Assembly (NCBI GenBank): GCA_964418755.1
Contig: CAYQNS010000140.1
Coordinates: 1 to 10,350 of the forward strand
DNA from: 4572-123 sp964418755
GTDB lineage: Bacteria; Desulfobacterota; Desulfobacteria; Desulfobacterales; 4572-123
DNA: 10,350 nt
Reading direction: 5' to 3'
Positions within the stretch are counted from its first letter, which is position 1, and the number at the start of each line of letters is the position of its first letter. The position numbers were made by a program, and so were the translations under genes. Positions 1 through 5,160 of the stretch are shown here, in pieces. The notes beneath the pieces were generated by a model. That model had not been told where the DNA came from. It made no database searches and was given only the letters and a program-made list of their open reading frames with translations.

Positions 1-51
1 GCGGGTTGCCGGCTATGCCATCGCATGCCGCTTCACTATCAATCATTATGT

Positions 52-75
52 CTAAGAGCTAATCGCTTATCTTAG
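52..75 (-). repeat. Dispersed repeat, copy A of the CTAAGAT/GCGATTAG family
   Basis: Read on the minus strand this 24-bp block begins CTAAGATAAGCGATTAGC and ends TCTTAG. It matches 23 of 24 bases of the block at 2451-2474, which is in the opposite orientation. A further inverted copy lies at 2598-2614. Being non-coding and found only between genes, it looks like a dispersed intergenic repeat rather than a gene-specific regulator site. Confidence 0.7.
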
Positions 76-108
76 GTATAATTGTCTGTGACGCAAATAA
101 AAAACCGC

Positions 109-137
109 TTGACATTTTTGTTAGTGACACTTACTAA
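109..137 (+). promoter_or_regulatory. Candidate sigma70-type promoter for the acyl-CoA dehydrogenase gene
   Basis: A perfect -35 hexamer TTGACA (109-114) is followed after exactly 17 bases by TACTAA (132-137), a weak match to the -10 consensus (3 of 6). The flanks are AT-rich. It lies about 155 bp upstream of the start codon at 292. The -10 region lies inside the palindrome at 121-151, an arrangement that would let a bound repressor block RNA polymerase. The perfect -35 and spacing are seen directly; promoter activity is inferred. Confidence 0.5.
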
Positions 138-151
138 CTAAGTATCACTAA
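121..151. promoter_or_regulatory. Large imperfect palindrome, probable operator for a TetR-family repressor
   Basis: The 31-bp block reads TTAGTGACACTTA, then CTAAC, then TAAGTATCACTAA. About its centre at base 136, 13 of 15 base pairs are symmetric. A nested 19-bp palindrome (GTTAGT at 120-125 with ACTAAC at 133-138) overlaps it. TetR-family dimers typically bind long palindromes of this kind over their target promoters, and this one covers the -10 element. The obvious candidate ligand-responsive binder is the TetR-family protein at 2667-3296, but the link is inference. Confidence 0.55.
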
Positions 152-278
152 ATCATTATTCATAAATTTAACACCTAATAAGTTTAAATTCAAGCAAGAA
201 TAATTTTTCCATCCTTATTTTTTTACGGATATCAATGGAAAGCGGCTCTTACTAAAAATAAAGATTGCGATTGTTAAA

Positions 279-284
279 AAGGAG
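279..284 (+). promoter_or_regulatory. Ribosome binding site that fixes the dehydrogenase start at 292
   Basis: AAGGAG ends 7 bases before the ATG at 292. A longer frame opens at a TTG at 265, but this Shine-Dalgarno sequence would then lie inside the gene, so ATG 292 is the preferred start. Confidence 0.85.
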
Positions 285-291
285 AATCCAT

Positions 292-1461
292 ATGGGACGT
301 AAAATCCGATCCAGTGAGCAGCTCTATTTTACCAAAGAACATGAAATGGTGCGCAGGTCGGTCCGTGATTTTGTGAATAAGGAGATAAATCCTTACATGG
401 ATGAATGGGAAGAAAAAGGAGCCGCACCCCTGCATGATCTGTTTAAAAAAATGGGCGATCTTGGTTTTTTGGGTATCCGATACGATTCCAAATACGGGGG
501 AGAAGGGCTGGATTACTGGTATGAACTGGTTGTGATGGAGGAGTTCGGTCACATCCATGGGTTTGGCCTGCCCATTGCCATCGGGGTGCAGACCCATATG
601 GCCACCCCTGCCATCCATGAATTCGGCAGTGAATACCTGAAGGAAACATATCTCAAGCCGGCCATCACCGGAGAGATGGTGACCGCTATAGCGGTTACGG
701 AACCCGGGGCCGGATCAGATGTCGGCGCCATTGCCACCACTGCCGAAAAGGATGGCGACTCCTATGTCATCAATGGTTCCAAAACATTTATCACCAACGG
801 CCCCCAGGCTGATTACCTTACCCTGCTGGCCCGCACAAGTGCTGAGCCCGGATATCACTGTTTCAGCCTCTTTGTGGTGCCCACTGACCTGCCCGGTTTC
901 AAGATCAGTCGCAAGCTCGATAAGCTCGGTATCCGGAGCAGTGATACGGCCGAACTTTTTTTTGACAATATGCGCATACCGGCGGAAAACCTGATCGGTA
1001 AGGAAGGCGAGGGGTTTATCTATCAGATGCAACAGTTCCAGCATGAACGCTTTTCCGTCATGCCCTTTTCCTATATAGCTGCCAGGGATATGATCGACAT
1101 GACAGTGGAATATATCCAAAAAAGAATCGTTTTCGGCAAGCCCCTGATAAAAAAACAGGTGCTGCGGCATCGGCTGGCGGACTGGCTTACCGAAATCGAA
1201 TGCATGCGTCATCTCACCTACCACGTAACCCGATTGAAAGCAGCCGGTCTGGATGCCACCCGGGAGATCTCCATGGGTAAACTTTTTGGCAGCCGGATGC
1301 TGCGTAAGGTGGCTGACGGCTGTCTGCAGATGCATGGTGGCATGGGGTTCATGAATGAAATGCTGATATCCAGATATTACAGGGATGCCCGTATCGTATC
1401 CATCGGAGCTGGTGCCGACGAGGTCATGAGCGATGTTATTGCCAAGCTGGCGGGGTATTGA
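292..1461 (+). CDS. Acyl-CoA dehydrogenase (flavoprotein), isovaleryl-CoA/citronellyl-CoA dehydrogenase-like active site
   Basis: This 389-residue protein has the usual length and layout of the FAD-dependent acyl-CoA dehydrogenase family: an alpha-helical N-terminal domain, a middle beta domain with the flavin/substrate signature AVTEPGAGSD (134-143) and ITNG (167-170), and a C-terminal helical domain with FGKPL (281-285), QMHGGMGF (346-353) and YRDAR (363-367). It oxidises an acyl-CoA to the 2-enoyl-CoA, passing electrons to electron-transfer flavoprotein in the cytoplasm. The position that carries the catalytic glutamate in medium-chain enzymes is Ala373 here. Instead a glutamate sits in FQHERF (Glu252), aligning with the base of isovaleryl-CoA and long-chain dehydrogenases. 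That points to branched or bulky substrates, though the exact one is unknown. It is the first gene of the apparent module and follows the promoter/palindrome at 109-151. The start is ATG 292 after AAGGAG. Confidence 0.93.
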   Translation: MGRKIRSSEQLYFTKEHEMVRRSVRDFVNKEINPYMDEWEEKGAAPLHDLFKKMGDLGFLGIRYDSKYGGEGLDYWYELVVMEEFGHIHGFGLPIAIGVQTHMATPAIHEFGSEYLKETYLKPAITGEMVTAIAVTEPGAGSDVGAIATTAEKDGDSYVINGSKTFITNGPQADYLTLLARTSAEPGYHCFSLFVVPTDLPGFKISRKLDKLGIRSSDTAELFFDNMRIPAENLIGKEGEGFIYQMQQFQHERFSVMPFSYIAARDMIDMTVEYIQKRIVFGKPLIKKQVLRHRLADWLTEIECMRHLTYHVTRLKAAGLDATREISMGKLFGSRMLRKVADGCLQMHGGMGFMNEMLISRYYRDARIVSIGAGADEVMSDVIAKLAGY

Positions 1462-1480
1462 TGGTTGAGAATTGAAATTG

Positions 1481-1597
1481 GAAAGAGGGCAGAGGGCGGA
1501 GATCAGAGGACAGAAGTCAGAAGTCAGAGGTCAGAGGGCGGAGATCAGAGGGCAGAGGACAGAGGACAGAAGTCAAGGGACAGAAGGCATAGGACAG
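1481..1597 (+). repeat. Purine-rich degenerate tandem array (AGAGGTCAG/AGAGGACAG-like units)
   Basis: Nearly all bases on the + strand are purines, arranged as loosely repeated units such as AGTCAGAGG, GGCAGAGG and GGACAGA. A 19-bp segment, AGAGGGCGGAGATCAGAGG, occurs twice exactly, at 1491-1509 and 1533-1551, 42 bp apart. It fills most of the gap between the dehydrogenase and the crotonase-fold gene. No open frame of note and no CRISPR-like regularity were seen. Confidence 0.8.
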
Positions 1598-1628
1598 GAT
1601 TTCTTCAATACATTGAATAGGAGACGAG

Positions 1629-2396
1629 ATGGCTGAAAATATCGTTTTGTTTGAAAAACAGGATAAGATATGTACCCTGACGCTCAACCGGCCCGGAATT
1701 ATGAACGCGGTAAACCGCGAAATGCTTACGGAGTTTCAGGCAGCCCTTGATCGAATAGCGGCCGATGAGGAGATCCGGGTCGTCATTTTGACGGGGGCGG
1801 GTGGTCATTTTTCTTCCGGAGCGGACATGCTTCTTCTGGATCAGGCCGATTATTCACCCGAGATGTTGATGTTTATGCGGCGTCTGCGCAAGCTGATCAT
1901 GGCCATGCGCGAACTGCCCCAGATTATTATTTGCAAGGTCCGCGGTGTGGCCTACGGTGTTGGTTCAAATACGGCCCTGGCCGGGGACTTTGTGGTTGCA
2001 TCGCACACTGCCCGGTTCTGCGAAGTGTTTGTCAATATCGGTACCGTACTGGATGGCGGCGGCACCTATTTTCTTCCCCGGCTGGTAGGTCCGGCAAAAG
2101 CCCGGGAACTGGCCCTGCTTGGAGATGAATTCGACGGCCGGGCTGCAGCCGAAATGGGACTGATTTATAAATCGGTGCCCGAAGAAGATCTCGATAAAAC
2201 CGTAGAAGATCTGGCCCAAAACCTGGCCGGTAAACCGGCCTTGGCCATGACCCTCATCAAAGAAGGGCTGGAAAACAGTTTTGACATGACCCTGGGCCAG
2301 ATCCTGGAGTGGGAGGCGGCTCATCAATCGATAATGCTGCAGTCCCGGGAAAACAGGGAAATCGCAAAGATGTTTCTGAAAATGAAGAAAAAATAA
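1629..2396 (+). CDS. Enoyl-CoA hydratase/isomerase (crotonase) family protein, probably not a classical hydratase
   Basis: A 255-residue single-domain crotonase-fold protein, the normal family length. The CoA-thioester oxyanion-hole elements are clear: SSGAD (62-66) and GVAYGVGS (106-113). In mitochondrial enoyl-CoA hydratase the two catalytic glutamates lie in GGGCE and QPE; the aligned positions here are Asn114 and Phe134. The loop after that reads GTVLDGGGTYFLPRLVG (138-154), a pattern typical of PaaG-type isomerases and related crotonases, with Asp142 as a possible catalytic acid. I infer a double-bond isomerase or another CoA-thioester reaction rather than water addition. It lies 167 bp after the dehydrogenase, with AGGAG 5 bases before ATG 1629. 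Most automatic annotation would call it enoyl-CoA hydratase; the family is certain, the reaction is not. Confidence 0.9.
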   Translation: MAENIVLFEKQDKICTLTLNRPGIMNAVNREMLTEFQAALDRIAADEEIRVVILTGAGGHFSSGADMLLLDQADYSPEMLMFMRRLRKLIMAMRELPQIIICKVRGVAYGVGSNTALAGDFVVASHTARFCEVFVNIGTVLDGGGTYFLPRLVGPAKARELALLGDEFDGRAAAEMGLIYKSVPEEDLDKTVEDLAQNLAGKPALAMTLIKEGLENSFDMTLGQILEWEAAHQSIMLQSRENREIAKMFLKMKKK

Positions 2397-2450
2397 AGTT
2401 GGAAATAGTTTTTCAACCTGCGAAATCTGCGGGTCAATTGACCTTTACAC

Positions 2451-2474
2451 CTAAGATGAGCGATTAGCTCTTAG
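2451..2474 (+). repeat. Dispersed repeat, copy B of the CTAAGAT/GCGATTAG family
   Basis: The block starts CTAAGATGAGCGATTAG and ends CTCTTAG. It matches the inverted copy at 52-75 at 23 of 24 bases. Its first 17 bases are the exact reverse complement of 2598-2614, so copies B and C form the arms of an inverted repeat around a 123-bp centre directly upstream of the tetR-type gene. GGTTAG and GCAATT motifs recur next to both arms. Confidence 0.75.
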
Positions 2475-2525
2475 CAATTCAGCGGTTAGCTCCTATATTT
2501 TAGGCGTTTACCAGTAATGCGATTA

Positions 2526-2540
2526 TCACCCATTGAGTGA
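2526..2540. promoter_or_regulatory. Short palindrome upstream of the TetR-family gene
   Basis: TCACCCATTGAGTGA has 6 of 7 symmetric pairs. It could be an autoregulatory site, but it is short and does not match the half-site of the palindrome at 121-151 beyond the TCAC/GTGA ends. Low confidence. Confidence 0.2.
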
Positions 2541-2597
2541 AATGATGACCTTTGCCAATATATTGAAATTATTGTGCTAATTGCTAAAAACTAACCG

Positions 2598-2614
2598 CTA
2601 ATCGCTCATCTTAG
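2598..2614 (-). repeat. Dispersed repeat, copy C of the CTAAGAT/GCGATTAG family
   Basis: CTAATCGCTCATCTTAG is the exact reverse complement of the first 17 bases of copy B at 2451. Similarity continues loosely on the inner side (CTAACCGC, GCTAATTGC), suggesting that 2451-2614 is one inverted-repeat element. Confidence 0.75.
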
Positions 2615-2666
2615 ATAACAATATCGAACTGATAAACGGGTACATACTTTTGACAAGGAAGCAATA

Positions 2667-3296
2667 ATGGATAATGCTATACTAAAGAGCTACCCTGAAA
2701 ACAACCCAAAGCCCCCGAAAATGCCCCCCGGCCGCATTAAAATAATCAATGCGTTAAAGGCGTTGCTGCAGGAAAAAGATTTCAATGCCATCACAACGGC
2801 TGAGATCGCCAGATCCGCCGGTGTCACCGAGGCCCTTATATATAAATATTTCAAAGGCAAACGCGATCTGCTCCATCAGATCCTCAGGGAATACCTCGAA
2901 CAGTACTGTAGTAAATTTGAACTGGACCTGAAGGGAATCAAGGGGGCCTGCAACAAAATCCGAAAGCTGATCTGGGCACACATTCATGCCTATGCAACCA
3001 ACCGGATTTTTGCCAAAATTTTATTGATCGAAGTTAGAAATTATCCGGATTATTATAAGAGCGAAACCTATGAATTTGTAAAAAAATACTGCAATGTTTT
3101 GCTGGATGTCATTGAAGAAGGCATTGCCGAAGGAGAACTTCGTGACGACATATCCGCCAGGATGGCCCGCCAGGGCATTCTGGGCGCCATTGAGCATGCC
3201 TGTCTGACCGAAATCATTTTTGACCGCGAAATATCCCCGGATCAGCTAACCGATGATATCTGTGAATTTGTCTTCAGGGGGATTGAGCGTCGTTGA
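2667..3296 (+). CDS. TetR-family transcriptional regulator, probably acyl-CoA-responsive
   Basis: A 209-residue protein with the standard TetR layout: an N-terminal DNA-binding domain with a helix-turn-helix at roughly residues 42-62 (TTAEIARSAGVTEALIYKYF) and the following GKRDLL, then an all-helical ligand-binding and dimerisation domain to residue 209. The first 20 or so residues are a proline/lysine-rich extension before the DNA-binding helices. The start at ATG 2667 is supported by AAGGA 7 bases upstream. TetR proteins of this type encoded in fatty-acid or acyl-CoA degradation clusters (FadR-like) commonly release DNA when they bind acyl-CoA; that role is inferred from position between the dehydrogenase/crotonase pair and the carboxylase genes. 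The palindrome at 121-151 is the best operator candidate seen in the window. It is transcribed in the same direction as its neighbours. Confidence 0.93.
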   Translation: MDNAILKSYPENNPKPPKMPPGRIKIINALKALLQEKDFNAITTAEIARSAGVTEALIYKYFKGKRDLLHQILREYLEQYCSKFELDLKGIKGACNKIRKLIWAHIHAYATNRIFAKILLIEVRNYPDYYKSETYEFVKKYCNVLLDVIEEGIAEGELRDDISARMARQGILGAIEHACLTEIIFDREISPDQLTDDICEFVFRGIERR

Positions 3297-3330
3297 ACGC
3301 CGAAGGTTGAAGCAACCTTTGCAATCGCAG

Positions 3331-3347
3331 GGTGGGCTGTGCCCACC
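3331..3347. repeat. GGTGGGCTGTGCCCACC hairpin repeat, copy 1
   Basis: A 7-bp perfect stem (GGTGGGC/GCCCACC) with a TGT loop, in the gap after the regulator gene. It is preceded by CGCAG, a near match to the CGTAG of other copies. Identical cores occur at 6840, 8786, 8959 (inverted) and 10171. Confidence 0.85.
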
Positions 3348-3373
3348 GACAGATAGAATGCCTTTTAAGGAGG

Positions 3374-3436
3374 TTCACGGTTTACAGTTATCGGTTTACG
3401 GTTGAAAAAACTGTGAACCGATAACCGTGAATGGTT
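3374..3436 (+). repeat. GTGAACCG-type intergenic repeat forming a long hairpin before carboxyltransferase 1
   Basis: TTCACGG (3374-3380) pairs with CCGTGAA (3425-3431), and GTTATCGGTTTAC (3387-3399) pairs with GTGAACCGATAAC (3413-3425) with one wobble, so an RNA copy would fold into a bulged hairpin ending about 12 bases before the ribosome binding site. The right part (3411-3436) is 22 of 26 identical to 5119-5144 before the second carboxyltransferase. Confidence 0.7.
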
Positions 3437-3461
3437 CAAAAAATAGTAAGGAGAAGTTGAT

Positions 3462-5012
3462 ATGGGCACCTGGATGAACGGCTATATGGACAAGCTTGCC
3501 ACGGTCCGCAGGGAAAACCTGGAGGGCGGCGGTACAGAACGCGCGGCCCTCATGCACAAGTTGGGCAAGCTGACCGCCCGAGAGCGAATCGCCCGGCTTG
3601 TGGACGGCGGTTCCTTTGAAGAGATCGGCTCTGTTGTCAGGGACCACCGCCGGCCCTTTGACGGCACGCTCAGACCCAGTCCGGGGGAAGGGATCGTCAT
3701 GGGGTTTGCCACGGTTGATGAGCGCCCGGTGATGGTGTACTCATTTGACTTTACAGTCATGTCGGGCTCCCTGGGTGATCAGGCGGCCTGGAAACTGGCC
3801 GACCTGATGGAAATGGCCGGTCAACGGCAAATGCCCATCATCGGCATGATCGATTCGGCCGGTGAGAGACTCAGCTTAAAGGGCGGGGATTCGGGGCTGA
3901 ACGCTGTGGGGGCACTGATCAAAAACTACTGCCTTTACTCGGGCGTTGTTCCCCGGATTGCGCTGCTGCTTGGACCCTGTACAGGGGTTTTTGCCTCTGT
4001 GCCGGTGCTGTCCGATTTTTTGATTATCAATGAAAATTCCGGTTTTCTGTGGTTGGGCGGTGAAAAGCAGTCGAAAGATGCCGGCAACGCTGAATTTCAT
4101 ATGGAAAACAGCGGCCAGTGTGATCTGATTGCCGAAAGCGATGAAGATGCCATTGATAAAGCCCGGAAACTGCTGGAATTTTTGCCCGGAAACTGCTGGG
4201 AGAAACCACCTTTGAGCAATACGGGTGATGATTCCGAGCGTAGGGAAGAAGCACTGCTGGACGTTATGCCCGACAATGTAAAATTTACCTATGATATTCA
4301 TGAGATTATCGAAAAGATTACCGATGACGGCGAATTTTTTGAACTCAAGGAAGATTTCGCCTCTCACCTCGTGGTGGGGTTTTGCCGTTTTGGCGGACAG
4401 GTAGCGGGTATCGTAGCCAACAATCCTGATGAACTCAGCGGTATCCTGGAACCGGACGCTTCGGATAAGTACGATCGTTTCATGAATTTTCTGGATGCTT
4501 TTAATATTCCGCTGGTCACGCTTGTGGATACAACCGCTTTCCCGCCGGGGGACCGATGGGAAAGGATGGGCATTATCCGCCATGGGGCCAAGTTGCTTCA
4601 CTCCTATTCCCACCTGACCTGCCCCAAAATCACCATAGTCCTGCGGCGAGCCTACGGCGGCGCCAATATCGTGCTGGGCTGTTCCAAGATGTTTCCCGAC
4701 TTTGTTTATGCATGGCCCACTGCCGAATTCGCGCCCACCGGTCCGGAAACAGTGGTTCATGCGATATTTCATAAAGAACTGGACAAGGCAAAAAAAGAGG
4801 GCAATTATGATGAAGTCTATGGCATGTTCCTGGGCATTTTAAGAGAGCAGTTTTCCGTGATGAATCTGGCCAAGCACTGGACGACCTATTATACGGCCCA
4901 TGAAATTATCGATCCACGGGACACGCGGCCGAAAATCATACGGGCGCTCAAATCTCTTGCAAAAAAACAGGAACATTTGCCGAAAAAAAACAGATTCATC
5001 AAACCCGCATAA
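3462..5012 (+). CDS. Acyl-CoA carboxylase carboxyltransferase subunit 1 (PccB/AccD-type beta chain)
   Basis: A 516-residue protein with two crotonase-like domains in tandem, the normal length for the propionyl-CoA/methylcrotonyl-CoA carboxylase beta family. It transfers carboxyl from carboxybiotin to an acyl-CoA. Family landmarks: GKLTARERI (35-43), the first oxyanion-hole loop DSAGER (131-136, usually DSGGAR), LGPCTG (170-175), the start of the C-terminal half near 265-300, and the second oxyanion-hole loop RAYGGAN (396-402), close to the canonical form. The segment after FLWLGG (195-200) is shorter than usual and lacks the familiar GE(x)nEELGGA motif, having EKQSKDAGNAEFH instead. ATG 3462 follows AAGGAG by 8 bases. 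It is 130 bp before a second, different carboxyltransferase. The acyl substrate cannot be told from sequence alone; the regulator, dehydrogenase and crotonase neighbours indicate catabolism rather than fatty-acid synthesis. Confidence 0.92.
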   Translation: MGTWMNGYMDKLATVRRENLEGGGTERAALMHKLGKLTARERIARLVDGGSFEEIGSVVRDHRRPFDGTLRPSPGEGIVMGFATVDERPVMVYSFDFTVMSGSLGDQAAWKLADLMEMAGQRQMPIIGMIDSAGERLSLKGGDSGLNAVGALIKNYCLYSGVVPRIALLLGPCTGVFASVPVLSDFLIINENSGFLWLGGEKQSKDAGNAEFHMENSGQCDLIAESDEDAIDKARKLLEFLPGNCWEKPPLSNTGDDSERREEALLDVMPDNVKFTYDIHEIIEKITDDGEFFELKEDFASHLVVGFCRFGGQVAGIVANNPDELSGILEPDASDKYDRFMNFLDAFNIPLVTLVDTTAFPPGDRWERMGIIRHGAKLLHSYSHLTCPKITIVLRRAYGGANIVLGCSKMFPDFVYAWPTAEFAPTGPETVVHAIFHKELDKAKKEGNYDEVYGMFLGILREQFSVMNLAKHWTTYYTAHEIIDPRDTRPKIIRALKSLAKKQEHLPKKNRFIKPA

Positions 5013-5026
5013 AACAAGGAAATAAT

Positions 5027-5144
5027 CGTTCACGGTTAAAAAAACCCAAAAATTGAAATCAATACGCAACATGTTGCAACAATGAGCAACGCCAATCGTT
5101 GTATAGTTTATTGAAAAACTGTGAACCGGCAACTGTGAACGGTT
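5027..5144 (+). repeat. GTGAACCG-type repeat with inverted arms before carboxyltransferase 2
   Basis: CGTTCACGGTT (5027-5037) pairs with AACTGTGAACG (5131-5141) with one mismatch across a loop of about 93 bases, and 5119-5144 repeats 22 of 26 bases of 3411-3436. Within the loop, GCAACATGTTGC (5066-5077) is a perfect 12-bp palindrome. The element almost fills the gap between the two carboxyltransferase genes. Confidence 0.65.
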
Positions 5145-5149
5145 GCAAA

Positions 5150-5155
5150 AAGGAG
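5150..5155 (+). promoter_or_regulatory. Ribosome binding site that fixes the carboxyltransferase 2 start at 5161
   Basis: AAGGAG lies 5 bases before ATG 5161. A TTG at 5143 is in frame but lies upstream of this site and within the intergenic repeat, so it is not the start. Confidence 0.85.
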
Positions 5156-5160
5156 ATACC

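Larger units (their letters stand above)
1..291. other. Leader region upstream of the acyl-CoA dehydrogenase gene, no complete gene
   Basis: No complete coding region is visible here. One + strand frame is open from base 2 to a stop at 53-55 (ending ...CRFTINHYV) and could be the tail of an upstream gene, but 17 residues are too few to identify it and I do not call it. The rest is AT-rich. It holds a copy of the CTAAGAT repeat (52-75), a perfect TATAAT at 77-82 with no good -35 partner, a TTGACA promoter candidate (109-137) and a large palindrome (121-151). Confidence 0.6.

Noticed and set aside
77..82. Promoter based on the perfect TATAAT
   Set aside because: No acceptable -35 hexamer or TGn extension precedes it, and it abuts the dispersed repeat; the TTGACA candidate downstream has a perfect -35 and the ideal 17-base spacing.
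1491..1551. CRISPR-like pair of 19-bp direct repeats
   Set aside because: Only two copies, embedded in degenerate purine-rich sequence rather than separated by unique spacers.
3876..4772. Minus-strand open frame of 298 codons opposite carboxyltransferase 1
   Set aside because: Shadow of a strongly supported gene; no recognisable motif and no convincing translation start.
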